A DNA stretch of 34,658 nucleotides from Acetobacterium bakii (lineage in GTDB: Bacteria; Bacillota; Clostridia; Eubacteriales; Eubacteriaceae): NCBI RefSeq assembly GCF_001263355.1, contig NZ_LGYO01000001.1, forward strand, positions 30,340-64,997, written 5' to 3'. Every line of letters starts with the position of its first letter. The stretch's first letter is position 1. The translations under genes were made by a program, and so were the position numbers. The notes below the pieces were generated by a model. The model was not told the origin of the DNA. It saw only the letters and a list, made by a program, of their open reading frames with translations, and made no database searches. Positions 7,639-16,483 of the stretch are shown in pieces.

Positions 7639-8485
7639 ATACCCTTTTCAGATCCTCAGCGATGGCCGGGTTTTTGTGGATTACGGTCCGGTGACCATGG
7701 TGATTATGGCTATAAAAAAAGGCGTGGTTCAAACAAAGCTGTGCTCAGAAGCCGCATTGAACATCCCCGATTTACTGGCAGAAATTTCTGAAAAACGCCA
7801 TCTTTTATCGCAATATTCAAGAACCATCGATCTCGGGACAATAAGTTCCGGAACCTTAAGTGGCCTACCGCTGGAAATGGTGAAGGCCGTCAAACGGCTT
7901 CAGGAACCAACTCTGACACCGATGGCCACGGTGGCAGGAGCTCTTTCTGATGCCCTGGCAGATTGGCTCGATGCTCGGGATGTCGACAAGGTCATTGTTA
8001 ATAACGGCGGGGATGTCGCCATTCGGCTGAGGGAAAATCAATCTGTAAAAATGGGTATCCTGCCCAATGTGGAGACGGGAAAACTGGAAAAAACCGTTAC
8101 CATCCGTGTAGAAGATGGTATTGGTGGGGTGTGTACCAGCGGCCTGGGGGGACGCAGCTTCACCCGGGGCATTGCCAATGCAGTGACCGTGTTTGCGAAA
8201 CGGTGCTGCATCGCAGATGCCTGTGCCACGCATATCGCCAATGCTTCTTATATCAAATCTGAAAATGTTATAACCGATCTGGCCGGGAATCTTTACCCAG
8301 ATAGTGATATTGATGATCTTGAAGTGGTAACTCAGGTTAAGCAACTGAGCCGGGAAGAAGTAATCCAGAGTCTGGATCAGATTAAAAATGAGAGCTTACA
8401 TCAGTTTCAATTGGGAAATCTTCAAGCTGTCTATGCAGATGTTGGCGGTGTTGCGCTGCAGTGGGAACCGAATGACATCCAATAA
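7631..8485 (+). CDS. UPF0280 family (ApbE-like) protein
   Basis: The start is the ATG inside the end of hnr (overlap ATGAGTGA), giving 284 residues; an upstream in-frame ATG at 7538 would lie deep inside hnr. The sequence has UPF0280 features: ILSDGRVFVDYGPVTMVI near the N-terminus, DKVIVNNGGDVAIRL in the middle, and the block GGVCTSGLGGRSFTRGIANA around residues 165-184, followed by an alanine-rich helix (CIADACATHIANAS). UPF0280 proteins share a fold with the FMN transferase ApbE but have no assigned reaction that I know of. Tight coupling to a reductase whose homologue carries covalent flavin suggests a maturation role. That is inference; a direct catabolic role is not excluded. Confidence 0.85.
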   Translation: MSEYPFQILSDGRVFVDYGPVTMVIMAIKKGVVQTKLCSEAALNIPDLLAEISEKRHLLSQYSRTIDLGTISSGTLSGLPLEMVKAVKRLQEPTLTPMATVAGALSDALADWLDARDVDKVIVNNGGDVAIRLRENQSVKMGILPNVETGKLEKTVTIRVEDGIGGVCTSGLGGRSFTRGIANAVTVFAKRCCIADACATHIANASYIKSENVITDLAGNLYPDSDIDDLEVVTQVKQLSREEVIQSLDQIKNESLHQFQLGNLQAVYADVGGVALQWEPNDIQ

Positions 8486-8574
8486 TAATTACAAAATACA
8501 AAAAAATACAGGACTATTCTGAGATATTTGAATTGAAGCTGCTAATTAGCAATTTAAAATAGCAATAACAAAGG

Positions 8575-8593
8575 ATTTGGGCATTACCCAAAT
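8575..8593. promoter_or_regulatory. Inverted repeat upstream of the chemoreceptor gene
   Basis: ATTTGGG (8575-8581) and CCCAAAT (8587-8593) form a perfect 7-base inverted repeat with a 5-base centre, ending about 24 bases before the chemoreceptor ATG. It lies in the 132-base gap after the UPF0280 gene. No T-run follows, so it is more likely an operator or an mRNA hairpin near the ribosome binding site than a terminator. Confidence 0.35.
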
Positions 8594-8617
8594 GACTTTT
8601 AAAGAAGAGGATAAGAA

Positions 8618-11600
8618 ATGGATAAGAAAAAAGGTTTGCTCATTCGTATGCTGCTGACCATTGGTTTACCGGTTGTGATTATTTTTACCATTGTGGCCAG
8701 TATATCACTTTATGTGGTTAACCAGGCCATTACCAAAATAACCGTTAATGAATTATCAGCAAGATCCCAATCAGTTTCCAATGAAATTGAAACTTATTTT
8801 ACCAGCTATCTGGAAATCGCTTCTCAAATGTCGGTAAACCCGGAAATTCAAAGTATCTTCAATCAAGTAACCCCAGGCACTGGAATGAACGCGACTGCCA
8901 ATTATCTGGAAGTGAAACAAATTTTGGAGAACGTGGCTGCCAGTGATCCTGAGAATATACGAACAACCTGGATTGCTGATGTGGACTCCAGCCAATTTAT
9001 ACAGTCCGATGGAGTGATCTCCAGTCCAGATTTCGACATCAATTCCCGGCCTTGGTATCAGGAATTGCTTCAGAAAAAAACTGTTTTCATTTCCGAACCT
9101 TATGAAGATATTACTACCAATGAAGTTATTGTAACAGTGGTATCACCGGTTTTCGCTTCAAATTCTCAGGAAATAATTGGCACAGCCTGTGTAGATTTTT
9201 CAATTGATCGCATTAAAGAAATCATTGCTGAAAATAAAATAGGGGAAACCGGCTTTTTTGTTGTATCAACCAACAATGGTACTGTCTTTGACCATCCTAA
9301 TGACGAATTTGACAATAAACCTTTGAGCGACACCGATTTATCTGAAAACATTATTGTCGCACTTACCGATAAAACAGCTGGTCCGATTTCCTATATATCG
9401 GCTGGTACACAAAGCCAGGGCTATGTCACAGAAATCGGTGATACCGGTTGGGTACTGGCCACTGGACTTCCAATGAAGGAATTCAATCAATCCTATGATT
9501 CCATCCAGACTATGATGCTGGTGATCTTTGGCTTGGGACTACTGGTGATTGTGGGGTTGATAGTGGTTTCGACTCAAAGTTTTGTCCGTCCGATCACTCG
9601 ATTGGCTGATGCAGCCGATCAACTGGCTCTGGGGGATGTCGAGATCGACTTTGACATGGTTGATGATGCCAAAGCTGATGAAATTGGCGAGCTGATCCGA
9701 TCCTTTGTAAATATGGCCGAAAATATTCGGGATCAGTCCGAAACCGCCCAGAAAATTGCCCATGGCAATTTAAAGGTTGAAATCAAGCCCCGCTCCAAAC
9801 AAGACGTGCTGGGCAACAGCATGGTTTCCATCAAAGAAGCCATTTCAAGGCTGGTAACGGACACCATCATGCTTTCGGATGCTGCCATTCGCAGTGACTT
9901 CACCAAACGGGCCGACGTCACCAGACATACAGGAGACTATGCCGAGGTTATTTCAGGAGTAAACCAGACCTTGGATACGGTGGTAGATAACATGTTCTGG
10001 TATGAGGCCATTATCGATGGCATTCCCTTCCCGATCCATGTCACCGACATGGAGATGAAGTGGACCTTTATGAACCGTGCATTTGAAGAACTGATGATAA
10101 AAAACGGTGTCATCACTGATCGTGTATCCGCTTGTGGTATGGATTGTTTTAATGCTGGGGCAAACATTTGTCAAACCGCAGGCTGTGGTATCCGACGCCT
10201 GGTGGATCAGGATCTGGCTGACTCTTACTTCGAATGGGTTGGTCGAAGTAATAAACAGGATACGGCTTACCTCAAAAATAAAAAAGGTAAAAACATTGGC
10301 TTTGTAGAAATCGTAACCGATTTGACGCCTATTATCCGAGTTAGAGATTATACTCATGCTGAAGTTGCCCGATTGGGTGATAACTTGATGCGTCTGGCAG
10401 AAGGTAATCTGGAATTTGATATGAACGTAAGTGAAGCCGATGAGCACACTAGTGAGGTTAGTATTCAGTTCGACGAGATAAACAATAGCTTAGGTGAAGT
10501 AAAATCATCTATCGGCGACATGATTGATGGAGCCACGACAATCACCAATGCAGTAATTAACGGTAATCTCCAGGCAAGCGCGGACACTAGCAAATTTAAA
10601 GGTGCATGGGAAGAACTGGTTGGAGGCATGAATGCCATACTGGAAGAAATCAACAAGCCTCTGGGAGAAATAATGACAGTTATGGGCGCTATTTCGAATG
10701 GAAACCTCCAGGTACGGATTATCGGTAACTATAACGGTGATGTGGATGCCCTCAAGCAAACAGTCAACAACACTGCTAAACTTTTGGATGGTGTTGTTAG
10801 CGAAATTACTGAAAAAATACAACAATTATCCCAGGGAAATCTGGATATTGAGTATGCAAAGGCATTCCAGGGCGATTTTATAACCATTTCTAATGCAATT
10901 AACGTGATCATTGATTCTTTGAACGATGTAATGGGGGATATTAATGTGGCCTCCGAACAGGTTGCCTCGGGCTCAGGTCAGGTATCCGCAGGAAGTCAGT
11001 CTCTGGCTCAGGGTTCCACAGAGCAAGCCAGCTCGGTTCAGGAATTAACTGCCTCCATTGCAGAAATTGCCAATCAGACAAAAAACAATGCAGTGGATGC
11101 TAATAAAGCAAGGGAATTATCTGATACCGTAAAAGGTCATGCTGCCAAAGGCAATGCTCAAATGTTTCAAATGCAGAAGTCTATGGTGGCCATCAACCAA
11201 TCATCCAACGACATTTCAAAAATTATCAAAGTAATAGATGATATCGCCTTTCAGACTAATATTCTCGCTCTTAATGCCGCAGTGGAAGCGGCCCGGGCTG
11301 GGCAGCATGGCAAAGGATTTGCTGTAGTTGCTGAAGAAGTTCGAAACCTGGCGGCTAGAAGTGCAGATGCTGCCAAAGAAACCACTGTCTTAATTGAAGG
11401 CTCCATCGACAAGGTCAAAGAAGGAACAAAAATTGCAGATGATACCGCTGCCGCTTTAAACGATATTGTATCAGGTATTGAAAAAGTCACCAGCCTTATC
11501 GGTAATATTGCGGTTGCTTCCAACGAACAGGCATCGGGGATTGCTCAAATTGATACTGGGGTGGAACAGGTGGCTCATGTGGTTCAGCAGAACTCGGCCA

Positions 11601-11692
11601 CTGCCGAAGAAAGTGCTGCTGCCAGTGAAGAGCTCTCTGGTCAGGCTGAGCTGCTTAAACAAATGATTGAGCGATTTAAACTGAAAAAATAA
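8618..11692 (+). CDS. Methyl-accepting chemotaxis protein with dCache and cysteine-rich PAS-like domains
   Basis: This 1024-residue chemoreceptor has a membrane helix at about 10-32, an extracytoplasmic dCache-like sensor (about 40-285; landmarks RPWYQELLQ and [10 protein letters not shown]), a second helix at about 298-320 and a HAMP domain. Further HAMP-like segments follow, repeating patterns such as [27 protein letters not shown] and [13 protein letters not shown]-like region (about 460-570) includes C506, C510, C518 and C523. The signalling domain occupies about 770-1024, with the hairpin tip [19 protein letters not shown] near 877. There is no C-terminal CheR-binding pentapeptide; it ends in KLKK. 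It lies between the UPF0280 gene and hgd on the same strand, so it probably senses nicotinate, a precursor or a pathway intermediate. The four cysteines could hold a redox centre, which is speculation. Confidence 0.93.
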   Translation: MDKKKGLLIRMLLTIGLPVVIIFTIVASISLYVVNQAITKITVNELSARSQSVSNEIETYFTSYLEIASQMSVNPEIQSIFNQVTPGTGMNATANYLEVKQILENVAASDPENIRTTWIADVDSSQFIQSDGVISSPDFDINSRPWYQELLQKKTVFISEPYEDITTNEVIVTVVSPVFASNSQEIIGTACVDFSIDRIKEIIAENKIGETGFFVVSTNNGTVFDHPNDEFDNKPLSDTDLSENIIVALTDKTAGPISYISAGTQSQGYVTEIGDTGWVLATGLPMKEFNQSYDSIQTMMLVIFGLGLLVIVGLIVVSTQSFVRPITRLADAADQLALGDVEIDFDMVDDAKADEIGELIRSFVNMAENIRDQSETAQKIAHGNLKVEIKPRSKQDVLGNSMVSIKEAISRLVTDTIMLSDAAIRSDFTKRADVTRHTGDYAEVISGVNQTLDTVVDNMFWYEAIIDGIPFPIHVTDMEMKWTFMNRAFEELMIKNGVITDRVSACGMDCFNAGANICQTAGCGIRRLVDQDLADSYFEWVGRSNKQDTAYLKNKKGKNIGFVEIVTDLTPIIRVRDYTHAEVARLGDNLMRLAEGNLEFDMNVSEADEHTSEVSIQFDEINNSLGEVKSSIGDMIDGATTITNAVINGNLQASADTSKFKGAWEELVGGMNAILEEINKPLGEIMTVMGAISNGNLQVRIIGNYNGDVDALKQTVNNTAKLLDGVVSEITEKIQQLSQGNLDIEYAKAFQGDFITISNAINVIIDSLNDVMGDINVASEQVASGSGQVSAGSQSLAQGSTEQASSVQELTASIAEIANQTKNNAVDANKARELSDTVKGHAAKGNAQMFQMQKSMVAINQSSNDISKIIKVIDDIAFQTNILALNAAVEAARAGQHGKGFAVVAEEVRNLAARSADAAKETTVLIEGSIDKVKEGTKIADDTAAALNDIVSGIEKVTSLIGNIAVASNEQASGIAQIDTGVEQVAHVVQQNSATAEESAAASEELSGQAELLKQMIERFKLKK

Positions 11693-11700
11693 AGCGAAAC

Positions 11701-11720
11701 TTTACATAGATTTATGTAAA
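11701..11720. promoter_or_regulatory. Inverted repeat upstream of hgd
   Basis: TTTACATA (11701-11708) and TATGTAAA (11713-11720) are perfect 8-base complements around a 4-base centre. The site lies 8 bases after the chemoreceptor stop and about 70 bases before the hgd ATG. It is AT-only apart from one C/G pair per arm and has no T-run, so an operator is more likely than a terminator. Confidence 0.35.
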
Positions 11721-11789
11721 AATTCGATGATAGCAATTGCTTGCAGTACTATGTGAATGCTTACAAAATTCAATATAAGGAGTAAAAAA

Positions 11790-12695
11790 ATGGATAAATC
11801 AATTAAAATCGGGTTTATTGGCCTGGGCGCCATGGGAAAACCAATGGCAGTCAATTTACTGAAAGAAGGCTATCAGGTTTCCGCTTTTGATGTAAATAGA
11901 ACAAGCGTTGATGAAATTGTTGCCTTTGGAGCAGTTGGCTGTTCAAACGGTGGAGCAGTTGCGGCGTCTTCAGATGTGATTATTACATCGCTTCCTAATG
12001 CCGGTATCGTCGAAACGGTGATGGTCGGCTCGGAAGGGCTTTTCAGCCAATGTAAAGAAGGAACAGTGATTATTGATATGAGCAGTGTATCTCCTTCAAG
12101 TACATTGAAAATGGCTGGGATTGCAGAAACTATGGGCATCAAATATGTGGATGCGCCGGTAAGTGGCGGTACTAAGGGTGCTGACGCAGGTACCTTGGCC
12201 ATTATGGTTGGAGCGGATGAGGCGGTTTTTGAAAAAATCAAACCCGTTTTGGAAGTTATCGGTGGGGATATTTACCATGTGGGCCCTACCGGAACCGGGG
12301 ATGCAATTAAAATTGTCAACAATCTCATGCTGGGATGCAATATGGCCACTCTGGCGGAGGCGTTAATTCTAGGGGTTAAATGCGGACTGAAAGTTGAAAC
12401 TATGCAGAAAATCATCAGTAAAAGTTCGGGTCGCAGTTATGCCATGGAGGCCAAACTGGAAAAATTTATTATGAAGGATGATTTCGAAGGCGGATTTGCA
12501 ATGGATCTGCAATACAAAGATTTGGGCCTGGCTCTGGAAGCAGGGAAGGAAAATAATATCCCATTACCGATGACAGCTTTGGCAACACAGGTTTTTGAAA
12601 GTGGACGGGCTTCGGGTCTTGGTCGGGAAGATATGTCTGCCATCATCAAAGTTTGGGAGAAAATTACCAATGTCCGGGTGGCTGGAGGGGAATAA
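11790..12695 (+). CDS. hgd: 2-(Hydroxymethyl)glutarate dehydrogenase
   Basis: AAGGAG lies seven bases before this ATG; an in-frame ATG at 11757 is poorly placed. The 301-residue product belongs to the 3-hydroxyisobutyrate / 6-phosphogluconate dehydrogenase family. It has an NAD-binding GFIGLGAMGKPM at the N-terminus, the substrate-binding block DAPVSGGTKGAD, and a GDAIKIVNN segment with the catalytic lysine K174. In nicotinate fermentation this enzyme reduces (S)-2-formylglutarate to (S)-2-(hydroxymethyl)glutarate with NADH. The length agrees with my recollection of the E. barkeri enzyme. Its stop overlaps the ndhF start in TAATG, so the two are coupled. By family alone it could be another beta-hydroxyacid dehydrogenase; the surrounding cluster settles the call. 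Confidence 0.92.
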   Translation: MDKSIKIGFIGLGAMGKPMAVNLLKEGYQVSAFDVNRTSVDEIVAFGAVGCSNGGAVAASSDVIITSLPNAGIVETVMVGSEGLFSQCKEGTVIIDMSSVSPSSTLKMAGIAETMGIKYVDAPVSGGTKGADAGTLAIMVGADEAVFEKIKPVLEVIGGDIYHVGPTGTGDAIKIVNNLMLGCNMATLAEALILGVKCGLKVETMQKIISKSSGRSYAMEAKLEKFIMKDDFEGGFAMDLQYKDLGLALEAGKENNIPLPMTALATQVFESGRASGLGREDMSAIIKVWEKITNVRVAGGE

Positions 12696-13585
12696 TGAGA
12701 GCATTTGACTTTTTCACACCAAAAACCATTAACGAAGCAAAAGCCCTTTTAAATCAATATCAGGAATCGGCATCCATATTGGCTGGTGGTACCGATATTG
12801 TCATCGAAATGAATGAGGGACATGTCAGGCCTGATGTGGTGATTGATATCAAAAGACTTAAAGAGCTGGAATATATCCGTATTGATGGGGAGCAGATACG
12901 GATTGGTGCATTGTCCACATTCGCGATGATTGCCAGTCATCCGGTTATTCAAGAGCGGGTTCGGGTTTTATGTCAGGCGGCAAGTACAGTTGGTTCGCCT
13001 CAAATTCGGAATTTGGGAACCATCGGCGGGAATCTGGCTACATCTTCGGTGGCAGGAGACGGTGTCAGTGCTATGATGACGCTGAATGCATCGGTTGTGC
13101 TGGACAGTGTGCGCGGTAAGCGGACCGTACCACTGGCCGAATTCCTGGAAGGAAAAGGCGTCAGCAACCGAAATGCGCTGCTGGCCGATGAAATCATGAC
13201 TGAGATATTTTTCGATTTGCCCGACGACCATACCGCAACAGCTTTTTACAAACTGGCTAAGCGTAAATCTCTGGCTATTTCGGTAATCGGTGCCGGTATT
13301 CTGGTGCAGGTGGATGATGCGGGCATCTGTACTAAGGCTTCTTTGAGAGGCGGCTGCTTATCCCGGTATCCATTGCACTTTAAAGAAGCAGAGGCTCATC
13401 TATTGGGTGAAAAAATAACTCGGGAACTACTGGAAGAAACTCTTCCGATGCTCCATGACGCCGTCTATGAAAGTGCGAAAAGCCGTCCGTGGTCGGTTTT
13501 TTATAAAAAAGAAAGTGTTCAGGGTGTTTACAGGAAACTGTTTGATGCTATTCTTGAACAATTAAATGGTAAATCAAATGAATAA
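12695..13585 (+). CDS. ndhF: Nicotinate dehydrogenase, FAD subunit
   Basis: A GGAGGGG box lies four bases before the ATG, which shares a base with the hgd stop. The 296-residue product is a typical FAD subunit of the xanthine dehydrogenase family: AGGTDIVIEMNEG near residues 29-41, TIGGNLATSSVAGD near 108-121 for the flavin pyrophosphate, and a C-terminal CO-dehydrogenase-flavoprotein domain containing SLRGGCLSRYPL. The subunit passes electrons from the iron-sulfur subunit to its external acceptor (NADP+ in the E. barkeri enzyme as I recall). It is the first of four consecutive genes for the enzyme that hydroxylates nicotinate at C6. It overlaps ndhS by 8 bases. Confidence 0.93.
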   Translation: MRAFDFFTPKTINEAKALLNQYQESASILAGGTDIVIEMNEGHVRPDVVIDIKRLKELEYIRIDGEQIRIGALSTFAMIASHPVIQERVRVLCQAASTVGSPQIRNLGTIGGNLATSSVAGDGVSAMMTLNASVVLDSVRGKRTVPLAEFLEGKGVSNRNALLADEIMTEIFFDLPDDHTATAFYKLAKRKSLAISVIGAGILVQVDDAGICTKASLRGGCLSRYPLHFKEAEAHLLGEKITRELLEETLPMLHDAVYESAKSRPWSVFYKKESVQGVYRKLFDAILEQLNGKSNE

Positions 13586-14081
13586 AATTTCAATTTCTTT
13601 AAATTTAAACGGCGAAGATCGTGTCATTGACGTTTTTCCCAATCGGCGTGTAGTTGATCTATTAAGAGAAGATTTCAAGTTGACCAGTGTAAAGGAAGGC
13701 TGTTCCGAAGGGGAATGCGGTGCCTGCACCGTAATCTTTAACGGTGATGCGGTAACCACCTGCTGTATGCTCGCCGGTCAGGCGGATCAGTCGACGATTA
13801 TTACTCTGGAAGGTCTTGCCAAAAATGGAGAATTGGATGTTCTGCAGCAGTGCTTCCTCGATGAAGGGGCGGTTCAATGTGGTTACTGCACCCCTGGCAT
13901 GATTTTGACGGCAAAAGCGCTGCTGATGAAAAATTCATCTCCGACGGAAGAAGAAATAAAAGTCGGGATGTCTGGAAACCTCTGTCGCTGTACCGGCTAT
14001 GAAAAAATTCATGCCGCTGTAAAAAATGCTGTTGAGATTTATAAACAAAAATTGGAACAGGGGGGAGAATCAATTGGCTAA
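13578..14081 (+). CDS. ndhS: Nicotinate dehydrogenase, small [2Fe-2S] subunit
   Basis: The ATG at 13578 is chosen because the product then starts MNKISISLNLNGE, as in the E. barkeri homologue; ATG at 13566 would add four residues. The 167-residue product carries two [2Fe-2S] clusters. A plant-type motif is formed by C42, C47, C50 and C62, and a helical-domain motif by C101, C104, C136 and C138 (QCGYCTPGM and GNLCRCTGY). It relays electrons from the molybdopterin site to the FAD subunit. No strong ribosome binding site is visible, consistent with translational coupling to ndhF. The C-terminus is about ten residues longer than I recall for E. barkeri. Confidence 0.93.
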   Translation: MNKISISLNLNGEDRVIDVFPNRRVVDLLREDFKLTSVKEGCSEGECGACTVIFNGDAVTTCCMLAGQADQSTIITLEGLAKNGELDVLQQCFLDEGAVQCGYCTPGMILTAKALLMKNSSPTEEEIKVGMSGNLCRCTGYEKIHAAVKNAVEIYKQKLEQGGESIG

Positions 14082-15336
14082 AGAATATTCGGTGATCGGA
14101 AAAAGCAAGGTCAAGGTGGATGGCCTCGAAAAGGTTTTGGGTACTACCAAATTTGCTTCGGATTACAGCCTTCCAGATATGCTTTATGGGAGGGTATTCA
14201 GAAGCACGGTTCCCCATGCTACTGTTAAAAAACTCTATCTTGAGAAAGCAAGGGCATTGGATGGAGTGGAAGCCGTCCTCGATTATCACGACATTCCAGG
14301 AAAGAATCGCTTTGGCATCATTATCAAAGATGAACCTTGTCTTGTGGATGACAAAATCAGACGCTATGGAGATGCCCTGGCAGTCGTGGCTGCAAAGAGT
14401 CCGGAAATTCTGGAGGAGGCACTGGCTCTGATTGAGGTAGATTATGATGAAATCGAACCTATTTTCACCTTTGAACGGGCTCTGGAAGCGGATGCCCCAA
14501 TTATTCATGGGACAACCAATATTCATCAGGTGAAACACCTGGAATGTGGGAATGTGGATGAGGCTTTCAAAAAATGTGACATTATTATCGAAAATGTCTA
14601 TTCGACTCATCGCCTCAGCCACATGTTCATTGAGCCCGATGCCGGTATTGCCTATTACGACGATGATGGGTTGATGACTGTTGTGGCATCTACTCAGAAT
14701 CCCCACTATGACCGCAATGAAGTGGCCAGTCTTTTGGGGCTGCCCTACAATCAGGTGAGGGTGATTCAGGCGGCTACCGGCGGTGCTTTTGGTGGAAAGC
14801 TGGATATCTCGGTTCAGTGCCATTGTGCGCTGCTGACCTATCATACCAGGAAACCAGTGAAAATGGTGCGTTCTCGAAGTGAATCAACCATGGTTTCTGC
14901 AAAACGTCATCCCATGACCATTGAAGCAAAAACAGGAGCTACCCGCGACGGCATGCTGATGGCAATGGAAGTGAAGATATGCAGTGACACCGGGGCCTAT
15001 GCGTCTTATGGACCAGCGGTGATCACTAGAGCAATGGTCCATTGTACCGGTCCTTATAGCATTCCGAATGTTCGGGCAGATGCAACGTTTGTTTATACCA
15101 ATAATCCCATGAGTGGCGCATTCCGTGGATTTGGGGTGCCCCAGGTAGCCGTTTGTCATGAAGGTCAGATGAATGCATTGGCAAGAAAAATTGGCATGGA
15201 TCCGGTGGAAATCCGAATCAGGAATGCACATCAGATTGGCAGTAAATTAACGACAGGTCAGATTCTTGAAAACAGCGTGGGGTTCATCGAAACACTGGAA
15301 AAAGCCCGGGAAAAGGCAGCGGAAGTGCTTTCATGA
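14074..15336 (+). CDS. ndhL: Nicotinate dehydrogenase, large molybdopterin subunit
   Basis: The start is TTG at 14074, with AGGGGGGAG ending six bases upstream; an in-frame ATG at 14026 lies well inside ndhS and has no such site. The 420-residue product covers the N-terminal part of the molybdopterin subunit of the xanthine dehydrogenase family. It includes GKSKVKVDGLEKVLGTTKFA at the N-terminus, TQNPHYDRNEVASLLGLP, the cofactor loop GGAFGGKLDISVQ, and AFRGFGVPQ near residue 350. It ends at EKAREKAAEVLS, where one-chain family members would continue. The second half is the separate gene ndhM. This two-piece arrangement is known from E. barkeri nicotinate dehydrogenase, a molybdenum enzyme with labile, non-selenocysteine selenium. 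No UGA readthrough is needed. Confidence 0.93.
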   Translation: MAKEYSVIGKSKVKVDGLEKVLGTTKFASDYSLPDMLYGRVFRSTVPHATVKKLYLEKARALDGVEAVLDYHDIPGKNRFGIIIKDEPCLVDDKIRRYGDALAVVAAKSPEILEEALALIEVDYDEIEPIFTFERALEADAPIIHGTTNIHQVKHLECGNVDEAFKKCDIIIENVYSTHRLSHMFIEPDAGIAYYDDDGLMTVVASTQNPHYDRNEVASLLGLPYNQVRVIQAATGGAFGGKLDISVQCHCALLTYHTRKPVKMVRSRSESTMVSAKRHPMTIEAKTGATRDGMLMAMEVKICSDTGAYASYGPAVITRAMVHCTGPYSIPNVRADATFVYTNNPMSGAFRGFGVPQVAVCHEGQMNALARKIGMDPVEIRIRNAHQIGSKLTTGQILENSVGFIETLEKAREKAAEVLS

Positions 15337-15417
15337 GATGTGAAATTATTAACTGCGAAAAAAAGTGTTCGGATATAAAAATGCTTGAGATAAGCAGTCA
15401 GCAGGAGGTGATGTGTT

Positions 15418-16434
15418 TTGAAAAAAAGAGGTAAGGGTGTCGGAAGTATGTGGTACGGGATCGGTAACACCGGTCTTCCCAATCCGGCAGCAGCTTTCGT
15501 GGAAGTGCTTGGCGACGGAACAGCAAATCTGATGTTTGGAGCGGCAGATATTGGTCAGGGCAGCGGAACAGCTATGGCTCAGCTGGCGGCAGAGGCACTG
15601 GGAATCACCTATGAAAAGGTTCGTGTAACCTGGGGCGATACCCGGGTAACGCCGGATGGCGGCGCCACATCGGCGTCCCGTCAGACACTGATTACAGGCA
15701 ATGCAGTCTTAAAGGCCTGTGAACAGGCAAAAGGGACATTGGCCGACGTGGCAGCGGCGTATCTGGGGTGTCAACCCGAGGAATTGGATTTTAGCAACAA
15801 TATGGTAACAAAAGATGGGGACGCAACTGTCACGATGACTTATCATACCCTAATGGCCGAAATGAAGACTGCCGGAAAAATGGCGGTTGGCGCCGGGTAT
15901 TACAACCCGACAACGACCACCCTTGACCCCGAAGACATGTCCGGTATTCCTTATGAAGTTTATTCTTATGCCACCACCATCTGTGAAGTGGAAGTGGACA
16001 CGGAAACCGGCGAAGTGGATGTTTTAAAGGTTGTATCAGCCCATGATGTGGGTCAAACCATCAACCAGTCCATGGTTGAAGGACAGATCGAAGGTGGGGT
16101 TGTGATGGGACAAGGTTTTGTACTGATGGAAGAAATTGAAGTTTCTGATAAAGATGGATCCATTAAAAATCCAATTTTTTCAAAATATATTATTCCGTCC
16201 AATCTGGACGTGCCTGAGATATACCCGATTCTGGTGGAAAGTGAAGGGGGTCCGGGTCCATTTGGCGCAAAGGGCGTGGGTGAGCCGGCCCTGATTCCAA
16301 TTATTCCGGCGATTGTAGCGGCCATTGAAGATGCTTTAGATGTGCGGTTCACTAAATTGCCGATTTTCCCAAAGGATATTGTGGCCGCGGTCAAAGAAAA
16401 AGAAACGGATGCGGACAATGGCGTACTAAATTAA
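15418..16434 (+). CDS. ndhM: Nicotinate dehydrogenase, medium molybdopterin subunit
   Basis: The start is TTG at 15418, nine bases after a perfect AGGAGG; nearby ATG and GTG codons are out of frame. The 338-residue product supplies the C-terminal half of the molybdopterin subunit: [19 protein letters not shown] at the start, [20 protein letters not shown] for the cofactor, [17 protein letters not shown], and [19 protein letters not shown] near the end with the glutamate expected to act in hydroxylation. It pairs with NdhL to form one active site. The 81 bases between the two genes contain stops in the ndhL frame, so they are truly separate genes here. A small hairpin (16440-16460) separates it from ena. 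Confidence 0.93.
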   Translation: MKKRGKGVGSMWYGIGNTGLPNPAAAFVEVLGDGTANLMFGAADIGQGSGTAMAQLAAEALGITYEKVRVTWGDTRVTPDGGATSASRQTLITGNAVLKACEQAKGTLADVAAAYLGCQPEELDFSNNMVTKDGDATVTMTYHTLMAEMKTAGKMAVGAGYYNPTTTTLDPEDMSGIPYEVYSYATTICEVEVDTETGEVDVLKVVSAHDVGQTINQSMVEGQIEGGVVMGQGFVLMEEIEVSDKDGSIKNPIFSKYIIPSNLDVPEIYPILVESEGGPGPFGAKGVGEPALIPIIPAIVAAIEDALDVRFTKLPIFPKDIVAAVKEKETDADNGVLN

Positions 16435-16439
16435 AGTAG

Positions 16440-16460
16440 ATTCCAGGTGTAAACCTGAAT
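16440..16460 (+). repeat. Short hairpin between ndhM and ena
   Basis: CAGGT (16444-16448) and ACCTG (16453-16457) close a GTAA tetraloop of the stable GNRA type, extended by ATT/AAT past one bulged base. It lies in the 49-base gap, with no T-run after it. It may be an mRNA processing or stability element; no function is proven. Confidence 0.3.
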
Positions 16461-16483
16461 ATAGAATATGGAGGAAGAAATCA

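Noticed and set aside
13801-14844. Long - strand open frame opposite ndhS and ndhL (about 347 codons)
   Set aside because: It lies antisense to two well-supported genes, has no family-like motifs or ribosome site, and its composition is that of a reverse-frame shadow.
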